Shown piece after piece: positions 31,986 to 40,383 of a stretch of DNA of 40,383 bases. This DNA is from Desulfosporosinus sp. BRH_c37 (lineage in GTDB: Bacteria > Bacillota > Desulfitobacteriia > Desulfitobacteriales > Desulfitobacteriaceae). Where the stretch lies: the NCBI GenBank assembly GCA_001516045.1, contig LOEW01000029.1, positions 1 through 40,383 on the forward strand, written 5' to 3'. How positions within the stretch are numbered: position 1 is the first letter of the stretch; every line of letters begins with the position of its first letter. Position numbers and translations under genes: made by a program. The notes under the pieces are model-generated. The model was given only the letters and a program-made list of their open reading frames with translations. It was not told the origin of the DNA and did no database searches.

Positions 31986-33647
31986 ATGTGTGGAGCCGAG
32001 TTTATAATGATTGCTTCTTTAGGAGCAATTATTGTTACATTTACTTTCTACGTTTTCATATATTTTTTAGACCGTAGTAAACATATTGGATGGTTAACTA
32101 TTGGGTGGTTTATCGGTTTAATAGCCAATAGCTTTAGGTACTTGATTGTGGTTTCCCCTAACAATAATGAATTTTTATTACTTGGTAATGGAGTTTTTTA
32201 CATAATATCTAATTTGTGTGTTTTCACTGGAGCACTCCTGTATGTGAATAAGAAAACACCTAAATGGTTAATCTTCGGGGCATTAATCTTAATCTTGAGC
32301 TTAATTATTGACCAATTTAGCCTTCTTGCTAAAGTTCCATTAATAATTGCTACCCTATGCTTTGTGGGGGGTATGCGGATTTGGGCTGGAATTGTTCTAC
32401 TTAGGGGTAGCACAAGGGGCTCAATACAATATTGCTTGGGTTGGATATTTTTTCTCTGGAGTACGAACTTTGGTCCGTTAAGCTTGTTATTTCTGGATGG
32501 AAAAATTAGATACTTTGCATACATTGCCTACTTTGCCTATGAAGTTGTATCATTTTCCTTAGCTATAGGGTTCTTAATGTTATATATTAGACAAACTAAT
32601 GAAAGTTACAAGCGAAATAAACTACATATAAAATATGTAAATATTCACGATAAATTAACAGGTGTTTATAATCGAGATTTTTACGAGGATATAATTCAAA
32701 ATCTTGTTAACAATTCCGAACAAATACCTTTATCTTTTATTTTATGTGATGTTAACGGTCTGAAGCTGGTCAATGATACACTTGGACACAAACAAGGCGA
32801 CGAATTAATCAAGAAAATTGCCAATCTCTTGGCATCCATTTGTCGAAAAGATGATCTCCTCATACGTTGGGGTGGCGATGAATTTTTATTAATTCTTCCC
32901 AGTACAAGTAACGGTGATGCTCAAGAGATTGCTACCCGTGTTAGAGAAGCTTTAGTATTATACCCTCCTGAACCAATACCCTTAAGTATGGCCCTTGGCG
33001 TTGCTACAATTACTGGTAAAGGTGAAAGTATTGAAGATGTTTTTAAAAAAGCGGAAGAAGACATGTATACCAATAAGCTTAGGGACGGAAGTAATACTAA
33101 GCTGGCAATTATCAATGCTTTAGGACAACTGTTATTTAAGAAAGATTACGAGACGAAGGAACATGTGGATAGATTGGAAAGCTTAGTTAGGGAGATGGGT
33201 TTTCAGCTTGATCTACCTGAAAGTATAATTGAAAATTATTGCCTTGTTGCGAAGTTGCATGATATTGGCAAGATAACCATACCTGAGTATATTTTACATA
33301 AACCAGGACCCCTAAATTCTAGCGAATGGGAATGTATGAAAAAGCATGCTGATTCAGGTTATCGACTTGCACTCTCAACCAGTGAGTTTGCCAGCATTGC
33401 CGAGGCTATTCTTTATCATCATGAGCATTGGGACGGAAATGGATATCCCCAGGGCTTATCGGGGCATGATATTCCACTATCTTCCCGGATAATTGCAATT
33501 GCTGATGCGTATGATGTCATGGTCCATAACAGACCCTATAAAAAGGCAATGAGCAAGAAATATGCACTTGATGAACTGATCCGATGCTCAGGGACACAGT
33601 TTGATCCCGACCTAGTTGATGTCTTTTTAAATGTGAACCCTCTATGA
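31986..33647 (+). CDS. membrane GGDEF-HD-GYP protein
   Basis: I prefer ATG 31986 (AGAGGTG 7 nt upstream) to an earlier in-frame start at 31953. The 553-residue protein has about six or seven membrane segments in the first 210 residues, a GGDEF domain with intact R-W-G-G-D-E-F and an RxxD site (R-K-D-D) five residues before it, and an HD-GYP domain with H-D-I-G-K, K-K-H-A, H-H-E-H-W-D-G-N-G-Y-P all kept. It could both make and break cyclic-di-GMP in response to a membrane signal. It lies 85 nt before a two-component regulator. Confidence 0.88.
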   Translation: MCGAEFIMIASLGAIIVTFTFYVFIYFLDRSKHIGWLTIGWFIGLIANSFRYLIVVSPNNNEFLLLGNGVFYIISNLCVFTGALLYVNKKTPKWLIFGALILILSLIIDQFSLLAKVPLIIATLCFVGGMRIWAGIVLLRGSTRGSIQYCLGWIFFLWSTNFGPLSLLFLDGKIRYFAYIAYFAYEVVSFSLAIGFLMLYIRQTNESYKRNKLHIKYVNIHDKLTGVYNRDFYEDIIQNLVNNSEQIPLSFILCDVNGLKLVNDTLGHKQGDELIKKIANLLASICRKDDLLIRWGGDEFLLILPSTSNGDAQEIATRVREALVLYPPEPIPLSMALGVATITGKGESIEDVFKKAEEDMYTNKLRDGSNTKLAIINALGQLLFKKDYETKEHVDRLESLVREMGFQLDLPESIIENYCLVAKLHDIGKITIPEYILHKPGPLNSSEWECMKKHADSGYRLALSTSEFASIAEAILYHHEHWDGNGYPQGLSGHDIPLSSRIIAIADAYDVMVHNRPYKKAMSKKYALDELIRCSGTQFDPDLVDVFLNVNPL

Positions 33648-33732
33648 AATTTTGAAAAAATATTGCCATAAATATGTCACAAACAATATGTGGATTAATG
33701 GTAACATTAGAGAGCTGAGAGGGGGCAGAATT

Positions 33733-34425
33733 TTGAACAAGTATCTATTGATAGCGGATGATAATGACGGCATTCTCGATATACTAAGTACCTATGTCAC
33801 TAAAGAAGGCTTTTTACCGCTTATTGCGCATGATGGCGAAGAGGCTCTTAAGATGTTTAAGGAATATAAACCACTGCTAATGCTGCTAGATGTTATGATG
33901 CCCAAAAAAGACGGTTTTACTGTGTGCAAGGAAATTCGCGAAACTTCTACTATACCTATCATCATGGTTACTGCCAAAGGAGAAGATGGAGATCGCATTA
34001 TGGGGCTTGATATCGGCGCAGATGACTATATTGTAAAACCCTTCAGTCCAGGAGAGGTTATGGCACGAATCCGTGCTGTCTTAAGACGTCTCGATATCCC
34101 TGAGGGGCAACGAGAAGATATTATTTGTCACCCAGGTTTAAAAATTAACATTTCTGACTACGAAGTGATAATCTATGAGAAGCCGGTTAGCCTTACCAAG
34201 AAAGAATTTGAAATTTTATGGCTTTTGGCATCTAACCCCGGAAAGGTTTTCTCTCGAGACAACCTTTTAAACAGTGTGTGGGGCTACGAGTACTTTGGGG
34301 ATGCTCGCACGGTTGACACCCATATCAAAAGGCTTAGATCAAAAATCAACATTTCTGAAACCTTTAGCTGGGACATCAAAACAATCTGGGGAGTAGGATA
34401 TAAATTTGAGGTCAAGAATGTTTAA
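33733..34425 (+). CDS. OmpR-family response regulator
   Basis: The start is TTG 33733, where GAGAGGGGG sits upstream and the receiver domain begins at once (N-K-Y-L-L-I-A-D-D). A longer frame from 33652 adds 27 residues with no domain match. Of 230 residues, the receiver has D9-D10, phospho-site D53, T80 and K102; the winged helix (about 130-228) has R-T-V-D-T-H-I-K-R-L-R. Its stop overlaps the ATG of the histidine kinase downstream, a clear cognate pair. Confidence 0.92.
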   Translation: MNKYLLIADDNDGILDILSTYVTKEGFLPLIAHDGEEALKMFKEYKPLLMLLDVMMPKKDGFTVCKEIRETSTIPIIMVTAKGEDGDRIMGLDIGADDYIVKPFSPGEVMARIRAVLRRLDIPEGQREDIICHPGLKINISDYEVIIYEKPVSLTKKEFEILWLLASNPGKVFSRDNLLNSVWGYEYFGDARTVDTHIKRLRSKINISETFSWDIKTIWGVGYKFEVKNV

Positions 34426-36283
34426 GAAAAAAATTGCCTTCAAATTAACGACGGGCTTTGTGGTAATTGTGCTTGTCTCAATGATGACCATAGGGATATT
34501 ATTCATTCAAATGTTTAGGCAATATGCCTTTGATAGTCGAGAAAAATCGATGCTGGCATATGCACGAAGCATATCGGAGGTTGTGGCAGAGTACTTACAA
34601 AGTAATAGCCAGATGCCGGGTTTTGGTGGATATATGCGTTCGCTTAGTACACTTACTGAGTCAAGAGTATGGATTACAGACAGCAAAGGAAATCTCTCCT
34701 TAATGTCTGGTACTGGACAAGGTATAGGAAGAGGAATGGGGCAAGGCTGGGGTCAGGGTCAAGGAAAGGGACAAGGTATGGGGGCGAGCGTGGGACAGGG
34801 TTTCTTGAATAACTCTGGTCCTCTACCTAAGGAAGCTGAAAACGTCATTCAAGAGGTTCTAGCGGGTAAGGAATCCGTCGGAGAAAGTTTTAGTAGCGTT
34901 TATAACGAAGCTACAATAACTGTGGGTGTCCCGATCTTTGATTCCAACCGGGCAATCATTGGCTCGGTGCTTCTCCATTCTCCAGTAACCGGGGTGACTG
35001 AAACGCTGAACAGAGCAGTGAGTATTCTAACTATCAGTCTTCTATTTGCCCTTGCTCTTGCTCTAGGTTTGGGGATTTTCTATTCTCTACTCTTCACCCG
35101 TCCATTGAAGGCCATGAACCGGACTGCACTTGAAATTACTCAGGGAAATTATTCAGCGAGAACAGGAATTGATCGCTTGGATGAATTGGGACAGCTCGGG
35201 AATTCCCTTGATACCCTTGCTGATAAGCTCGGCTCTACCATTAACCAACTTTTTCAGGAGAAAGGAAAACTGAACGACATTATATCTAGTATTTCAGAAG
35301 GAATAGTTGCTTTTGATACGAGCCTTAAGCCAGTGAGTATCAATTTTGCGCTCTCGGAAATCATGAATAGGCCTATTCCATATTTGCAGGAAGACGTAGA
35401 AAGGGACCTTAGTAATTTTGACATTGAGGCCCAAATTAATGAAGCAATGGCAGAAAAAAAGCCCTCGCAAGTACACAGAGATTGGATGGGCAAAAAGCTT
35501 AGGTTTACTTTCGCACCTATTTTAGACAATGCTGGAATTGTTACAGGGAGCGTTGCACTGGTTCAAGATATTAGTGAAAGCGAGCGCCTGGAACAATTAC
35601 GCCTGGATTTTGTTGCCAATGTTTCTCATGAATTCCGGACTCCGCTGACCGTCATCAGGGGCTCTCTGGAAGCAATAGTTGATGGTACTGTCCGAAACAG
35701 TAATGATATTGAACGATACCACCAAAGGATGCTTTCAGAAACTCGAGTCTTAGAACGTTTGGTAGGAGACCTTCTGGAACTTTCCCGCCTTCAATCGGGC
35801 AAAATTACAATCAATAATGAAAGGATTCATATCCCCAGCCTGCTTGCGGATGTTGTTAAGAGTCTTCAAACAATCGCTGAGAAAAAAGGGATCAAAATCG
35901 AGTATCTGTCCGAGCAAGAAGTTCCTCCTGTGCTGGGTGATTATGACCGCTTACGTCAACTGTTCGTAATATTCTTGGACAATGCCGTTAAATATTCCCC
36001 AAACAATACGAAGGTGTCCATTGAAACTGGCCTGCATGAAGTCAATACGCTTGCGGTTATAATTCGCGATCAAGGGTACGGTATTGCTCCAGAGCAACTC
36101 TCACAGATCTGGGACCGTTTTTACAAAGTTGATAAATCCCACAAAGGCAATGGTACAGGGCTGGGTCTTGCTATTGCTAAGCATTTGATTGAGCTTCAAA
36201 ATGCTAAGGTTTCAGTGCATAGCGAGCTTGAAAGGGGTACTCTGATAGAGGTGAAACTGCCACTGAAAGGAGTTTGGCAATGA
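34418..36283 (+). CDS. sensor histidine kinase, Gly/Gln-rich loop
   Basis: The start is ATG 34418 (GAGG 6 nt upstream), overlapping the regulator's stop. The 621-residue kinase has a first membrane helix (about 8-30) and an outer domain (about 31-200) with a striking Gly/Gln/Met-rich run at about 98-128 (repeats of G-Q-G, G-M-G, G-K-G). Then come a second membrane helix (203-225), HAMP (226-280), a PAS-like domain (283-390), HisKA with His404 in N-V-S-H-E-F-R-T-P, and HATPase with D-N-A-V-K-Y-S-P and G-x-G-L-G-L-A-I. Domain order is PhoR/WalK-like. The low-complexity run may be a flexible or ligand-binding insert. Confidence 0.9.
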   Translation: MFKKKIAFKLTTGFVVIVLVSMMTIGILFIQMFRQYAFDSREKSMLAYARSISEVVAEYLQSNSQMPGFGGYMRSLSTLTESRVWITDSKGNLSLMSGTGQGIGRGMGQGWGQGQGKGQGMGASVGQGFLNNSGPLPKEAENVIQEVLAGKESVGESFSSVYNEATITVGVPIFDSNRAIIGSVLLHSPVTGVTETLNRAVSILTISLLFALALALGLGIFYSLLFTRPLKAMNRTALEITQGNYSARTGIDRLDELGQLGNSLDTLADKLGSTINQLFQEKGKLNDIISSISEGIVAFDTSLKPVSINFALSEIMNRPIPYLQEDVERDLSNFDIEAQINEAMAEKKPSQVHRDWMGKKLRFTFAPILDNAGIVTGSVALVQDISESERLEQLRLDFVANVSHEFRTPLTVIRGSLEAIVDGTVRNSNDIERYHQRMLSETRVLERLVGDLLELSRLQSGKITINNERIHIPSLLADVVKSLQTIAEKKGIKIEYLSEQEVPPVLGDYDRLRQLFVIFLDNAVKYSPNNTKVSIETGLHEVNTLAVIIRDQGYGIAPEQLSQIWDRFYKVDKSHKGNGTGLGLAIAKHLIELQNAKVSVHSELERGTLIEVKLPLKGVWQ

Positions 36284-36335
36284 GTACAATGAAGATTAAC
36301 AAGCTTAGTAGAGAACACGGTAGGAGAGATGAAAA

Positions 36336-37211
36336 ATGGCAGTACAAATATTAACAGATAGTACAAGCTACTTAAGTGAAGATATTAGGCAAGAGTTAAA
36401 TATCAGGTTGGTTTCGTTGAGTCTTTCCTTTGGAAATGATAGTGTGAGGGAAGTAGATATAGATAACAAGCGGTTTTATAAAATGATGGCTTTAAAAGGA
36501 ATTCCGTCATCTTCACAGCCTTCAGTCGGGGAATTATATAATGAAATGATAAGTGTGGTGGAGATGGGCGATAGTTTATGCTGTGTTTTCTTATCTTCTG
36601 ACATGAGCGGAACAATAGCAACTGGCCAAATTGCAAAGGAATTAGTTTTGGAGAAATATGATAAGGCAAAGATTGAGATCGTTGATTCTAGGTCTAACTG
36701 TATGCAACTTGGGTTTGCTGTCATTTTGGCGGCAAAAGCGGCAAAAGCAGGTAAGGCATTGGAGCAGGTCAAGGAAGCAGCGTTAGAAAATATCAAAAGA
36801 AGTCGTTTTTTATTTATACCTGAAAATCTCGAATACTTAAAAAAAGGTGGAAGAATCGGCGGAGCAAGTGCATTAATAGGAAATCTTTTCAAAATTATTC
36901 CGATTTTGACTGTTGAAGACGGTAATACTTCCATTATGAAAAAGGTTCGAACTAAGAAAAATGCGGTTTTGACTATGATAGATAAAATGCTACAGGATAT
37001 CAGTCAGTTTGGTTTAGGGGAGATAGTTGTTCATCATATTAATTGTCTGGACGAAGCAATAGAACTTGCTAATAAGATAAAAGAAGAGATAATAGAAAAG
37101 TTAAAAATTGAAATGAAAATAGATGTTATGGATATTGGACCAGTAATTGGATTGCATGTTGGTCCGGGTACAATCGCAATAGCTTATTATACAGATAAGG
37201 TTATGAGGTAG
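36336..37211 (+). CDS. DegV-family fatty-acid-binding protein
   Basis: 291 residues, normal for DegV proteins, which bind one fatty acid and, in FakB members, present it to the kinase FakA. Family marks are the start V-Q-I-L-T-D-S-T-S-Y-L, S-S-Q-P-S-V-G-E-L near 55, and the later segment L-E-Y-L-K-K-G-G-R-I-G-G-A. No fakA-like gene lies nearby. The ATG follows GGTAGGAGAG. Confidence 0.9.
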   Translation: MAVQILTDSTSYLSEDIRQELNIRLVSLSLSFGNDSVREVDIDNKRFYKMMALKGIPSSSQPSVGELYNEMISVVEMGDSLCCVFLSSDMSGTIATGQIAKELVLEKYDKAKIEIVDSRSNCMQLGFAVILAAKAAKAGKALEQVKEAALENIKRSRFLFIPENLEYLKKGGRIGGASALIGNLFKIIPILTVEDGNTSIMKKVRTKKNAVLTMIDKMLQDISQFGLGEIVVHHINCLDEAIELANKIKEEIIEKLKIEMKIDVMDIGPVIGLHVGPGTIAIAYYTDKVMR

Positions 37212-37236
37212 TACTTGTATAGTGGGAGGAAAGACC

Positions 37237-40200
37237 TTGGATAAATCCACCATCAAAAGCTTTGCCGTCAGTGCCCGCAAGAAACTGATCGAACAAGTCA
37301 GGCAAAAGGCCTTTCAGATAGGGGTTACGGCAAACAGCGTTACTGTTTTAAGGCAAGAGATGGGTCATATCATCCTTAACAACATCCCACTGGAAAAGTG
37401 CATTAAGCTTCAAAGGGATAATCTGATCAAAGAGATCGAGCAAAAAGGGTATAACCAGGTCATGGAGGAGGTTGCCTACACCTGGTTTAACCGCTTTATT
37501 GCATTGCGTTTCCTGGAGGTCAACGACTATTTGCCCACTGGAGTCCTAGTCTTATCCTCCTGTGATCAGAATAGAGCTGAACCGGATATTCTTCGGGAGG
37601 CCTTGAATGTCGACTTAGCTGTCGATCGAGACGTGATTTATGATTTTCAAGATAGAAACGACTCAGAAGGATTGTTTAAGTATTTAATCATTCACCAATG
37701 TAATGAGTTGAATACAATTTTGCCCTTTATGTTTGAAACGATTGAGGATTATAGCGAACTGCTCTTTCCGAGCAATCTTTTACAAGAAGGGTCTGTCATC
37801 CGAGATTTGGTGACTTCCATCCCTGAGGAAGATTGGCAAGAAGTCGAGATCATCGGGTGGCTGTACCAGTACTATATTTCTGAGAAGAAGGATGAAGTCT
37901 TTGCCGATCTGAAGAAAAGCAAGAAAATCACCAAGGAAAATATCCCGGCAGCCACCCAACTTTTCACACCGAAATGGATTGTCCAATATATGGTAGAAAA
38001 CTCTTTGGGCAGATTATGGCTGGAATCTCATCCCAACGAGGAACTGAAAGCTCAGTGGAAGTATTACCTTGAGGAAGTGGAACAGGAACCTGAAGTGCAA
38101 AAATATTTGGAAGAATTGAAAAATCCCGACCTTAACCCATTAGAGATTAAAGTTCTGGATCCTTGCTGTGGCTCTGGACATATTCTCGTTTATGCCTTTG
38201 AGGTACTGTATGAAATCTATAAAAGTTACGGATATATGGAAGAGGAGATCCCTGAGTTGATCTTAGAGAATAATCTCTTTGGCTTAGATATAGATGACCG
38301 TGCTGCTCAACTGGCATCCTTTGCAGTAATGATGAAGGCGAGGAGCAAGAACAGAGGGGTATTTAAAGAAAATATCAAGTTGAATATTTGCGCTATTCAA
38401 GAGAGTAACTGGATAGGCAAAGAGGTAAGAGATATTCTGGTGGATCGGGAAACCTTGGAACTTGAGCAGTCCCGTCAGCGAGAGCTTATCAAGGATTACG
38501 CTGATACTTTTAATGATGCTAAGGAATATGGTTCTATCTTAGATGTCCGAAAACTTGATCTAGAGTTTCTGGAGCAAAGATTAGATGAAGTAAAAAACTG
38601 TGTGGCAATAGATTTATCAGAGGTTCCCTATCGAGATGCAATTTTAGATAAGTTGCCTGGGATAATTCTGCAGTCTAAGATCATGGGTGCGAAGTATGAT
38701 GTAGTTTGTACTAATCCACCGTATATGGGAAGAAAGGGTATGAACCCAAGGCTAACCGAGTATGTCGAGATGAACTTTATAGATAGTAAAAGCGATATAT
38801 TTGCCGTATTTATTCAGCGTAATTTTAGTTTCTTAAAAGAAGATGGATTTAATGCCATGGTGACTATGCACTCTTGGATGTTTCTAGAGGCATATCTTAA
38901 ATTTAGAAAAGAAATTTTATCCAACTACAGTATTTACTCAATATTGCATTTAGGCATGGAGGCTTTTGAAAATATTATCGGTAAAGTAGTCCAGACTGTC
39001 GCCTTCATTATCAGAAATAAAGCAATGGTTGAAATTAAACCAATATGTATCAGATTAGTTGATTTTTATGACTCTCGTAAATCTGAAAAAAGAATCCAGT
39101 TTTTCAACCCTAAATACCTATTTTGTAAAGTCAAACAAGTGGAGTTTAACAAGATTCCCGGTGCTCCCATGGCTTATTGGCTTAGTGACAAGGTTTTCAA
39201 GCTTTTTGATAATAATATCTTTGTTGGAGATTTTGGATACGCGAGACAGGGTTTAGCTACCTCAGATAATAATAGATTTCTCAGACTATGGCATGAAGTT
39301 GGCTTAAATGGAATTAGTTTCGTAACCACAAATTGTGGCGAGACATTAAAGAATGCTTATAAATGGTACCCATATACTAAAGGCGGAGATTTCAGAAAAT
39401 GGTATGGAAATAATGAATATATTGTTAACTTCGCAAATAATGGCCAAGAAATAAAACAAACTGTCCTAGAAAAGTACCCATATTTAAAAACGCCCAATTT
39501 TGTGGTTAAAAATACTGCCGAATATTTTAAATCAGGCTTAACTTGGAGTGATGTTTCCTCAAGTACTTTTAGTTGCCGATTTGTGGGATCAGGATATATT
39601 TTTGCTGATGCAGGACCGATGTTTTTTTGTGATAATAAAATCAAAAAATATCTGCTGGGCTATTTTAATTCTATTCCATTTGAGACTTTCCTTGAAATCT
39701 TTTGCTCGGGAATACATTATAGTACAGGTCATATACCACGTATACCCTGTCTTATGTCAGAAGAAGAAACTAAAGACACAATAGAAGTTCTTGTTAATGA
39801 AAATATAGCTATTTCTAAAACTGACTGGAATAGTTTTGAAAATAGTTGGGAATTTGATAAACATCCATTAATCCAATTGAAACAGAAAAGTGAACTCGTT
39901 CAACTAAAGTTGAAGATCGAGACTTCGGTGACGATAGTTTCCAGTGGAAAGTATCGCCGAAGCCGCACGTCCCAAAAGGAACTCTTAGCGGCGAAGTCGG
40001 AGTCTACCCACACCGAAGAAGAGCACGAGGTACCACTCCCGCTTATAGAAGTGGGAGTCTCACGATTGGATGATAATTTCTTAATCGAGGAGCTTTTCTA
40101 CAGGTGGCAGCAGATTACCGAACAAAAATTTAAACAGCTTATGTCAAATGAGGAAAAATTAAATCGCATCTTCATAGATATTTTCGGTTTGCAGGATGAA

Positions 40201-40383
40201 CTCAAACCAGAAGTAGAAGACAAAGCTATTACCGTCCACAGGGCAGATCAGGAGCGGGATATCAAATCCTTTATTTCCTATGCAGTGGGTTGTATGTTGG
40301 GCAGATATTCTCTTGATGAGGAAGGGTTAATCTTCGCTGGTGGAAAGTTCGACCCAGAAAGATACAAAACCTTTAAGGCAGAT
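37237..40383 (+). CDS. pglX: PglX-type (BREX) adenine methyltransferase, partial
   Basis: Starts at TTG 37237 with GGGAGGA upstream and runs off the right edge (1049 codons in view, no stop). The SAM site D-P-C-C-G-S-G-H begins at residue 308 and the catalytic N-P-P-Y is 493-496, so it should methylate adenine N6. The late stretch N-R-I-F-I-D-I-F-G-L-Q-D-E-L and S-F-I-S-Y-A-V-G-C-M-L-G-R-Y-S are hallmark PglX sequences. BREX systems use PglX to mark self DNA and need it for phage defence. No other BREX gene is in view; brxC, pglZ or others could lie to the right. Residues about 885-945 are encoded by an inserted repeat, kept in frame. Confidence 0.9.
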   Translation, partial: MDKSTIKSFAVSARKKLIEQVRQKAFQIGVTANSVTVLRQEMGHIILNNIPLEKCIKLQRDNLIKEIEQKGYNQVMEEVAYTWFNRFIALRFLEVNDYLPTGVLVLSSCDQNRAEPDILREALNVDLAVDRDVIYDFQDRNDSEGLFKYLIIHQCNELNTILPFMFETIEDYSELLFPSNLLQEGSVIRDLVTSIPEEDWQEVEIIGWLYQYYISEKKDEVFADLKKSKKITKENIPAATQLFTPKWIVQYMVENSLGRLWLESHPNEELKAQWKYYLEEVEQEPEVQKYLEELKNPDLNPLEIKVLDPCCGSGHILVYAFEVLYEIYKSYGYMEEEIPELILENNLFGLDIDDRAAQLASFAVMMKARSKNRGVFKENIKLNICAIQESNWIGKEVRDILVDRETLELEQSRQRELIKDYADTFNDAKEYGSILDVRKLDLEFLEQRLDEVKNCVAIDLSEVPYRDAILDKLPGIILQSKIMGAKYDVVCTNPPYMGRKGMNPRLTEYVEMNFIDSKSDIFAVFIQRNFSFLKEDGFNAMVTMHSWMFLEAYLKFRKEILSNYSIYSILHLGMEAFENIIGKVVQTVAFIIRNKAMVEIKPICIRLVDFYDSRKSEKRIQFFNPKYLFCKVKQVEFNKIPGAPMAYWLSDKVFKLFDNNIFVGDFGYARQGLATSDNNRFLRLWHEVGLNGISFVTTNCGETLKNAYKWYPYTKGGDFRKWYGNNEYIVNFANNGQEIKQTVLEKYPYLKTPNFVVKNTAEYFKSGLTWSDVSSSTFSCRFVGSGYIFADAGPMFFCDNKIKKYLLGYFNSIPFETFLEIFCSGIHYSTGHIPRIPCLMSEEETKDTIEVLVNENIAISKTDWNSFENSWEFDKHPLIQLKQKSELVQLKLKIETSVTIVSSGKYRRSRTSQKELLAAKSESTHTEEEHEVPLPLIEVGVSRLDDNFLIEELFYRWQQITEQKFKQLMSNEEKLNRIFIDIFGLQDELKPEVEDKAITVHRADQERDIKSFISYAVGCMLGRYSLDEEGLIFAGGKFDPERYKTFKAD
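39889..40072 (-). repeat. longer relative of the three-hairpin repeat, inside pglX
   Basis: On the minus strand this reads like the 118-bp repeats at both ends: CAATCGTGAGACTCCCACTT and the AGTGG hairpin on one side, CTTCAACTTTAGTTGAACG to GTTCACT on the other. The middle is longer (about 184 bp in all) and diverged, with its own CTTCGG-type palindromes. In the direction of pglX it has no stop and keeps the frame, adding about 61 residues between H-P-L-I-Q and the next conserved PglX segment. Confidence 0.8.

Overview
The window looks like a chromosomal piece of a low-GC, Gram-positive, anaerobic Clostridia-type bacterium. Protein style and gene content resemble Desulfosporosinus/Desulfitobacterium relatives, but that is an inference from recognition, not a search. 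Ribosome binding sites are strong (GGAGG), GTG/TTG starts are common, and GGDEF/HD-GYP and two-component genes are frequent. No rRNA, tRNA or CRISPR array was seen. Several genes are broken (hicA, a second hicB, a DUF3102-type piece, a HAMP-PP2C phosphatase, a TauE-like permease), so the region is shaped by insertion and decay.

Region 1 (1-7700) is a ribosomal-peptide (RiPP) island. It has five precursor genes, all with a leader ending in a V-A-G-G cleavage motif, and three radical SAM/SPASM maturases. Precursors 1, 2 and 4 look Nif11-like. Precursor 3 has a nitrile-hydratase-like leader and an A-Y-G core motif, suggesting tyramine-excising 'splicease' chemistry. Precursor 5 has a five-cysteine core. 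The second maturase carries a C-terminal TPR-type extension. A repeat of about 60 bp with a 7-bp dyad stands before precursor 1 and again before precursor 4. The left copy sits where a hicA toxin gene is cut off, so it probably marks the island edge. No exporter or protease for the peptides is in the window.

Region 2 (7700-13000) has an orphan OmpR-type regulator, ilvD with a GntR/FCD regulator, and a small operon of a basic His/Gly-rich protein and a Ser/Thr kinase. That operon follows a consensus sigma-A promoter and a structured leader ending in a terminator. The ilvD and GntR promoters share a 10-bp motif.

Region 3 (13000-20400) has a SiaABCD-like phosphoswitch whose phosphatase gene (SiaA-like) is destroyed while the kinase (SiaB-like), SiaC-like protein and a GGDEF/HD-GYP protein remain. 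Then come cysK and an FtsEX-like ABC pair with a secreted coiled-coil partner that lacks a recognisable hydrolase domain.

Region 4 (20400-31500) holds a P1 peptidase, two EamA-type transporters, a YbjQ-type protein, a metallophosphoesterase, a lipoprotein and small genes. It ends in a two-gene operon resembling SbcD/SbcC (YhaO/YhaN). In this pair both proteins are full length but have lost most of the residues that bind metal and ATP.

Region 5 (31500-40383) has a membrane GGDEF/HD-GYP protein, a two-component pair whose kinase has a Gly/Gln-rich sensor loop, a DegV protein, and the start of a PglX-type (BREX) adenine methyltransferase that runs off the right end. A three-hairpin repeat of 118 bp occurs at 20378 and 31539, with a 21-nt remnant near 17462. 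A longer diverged copy lies inverted and in frame inside pglX, adding about 61 residues.
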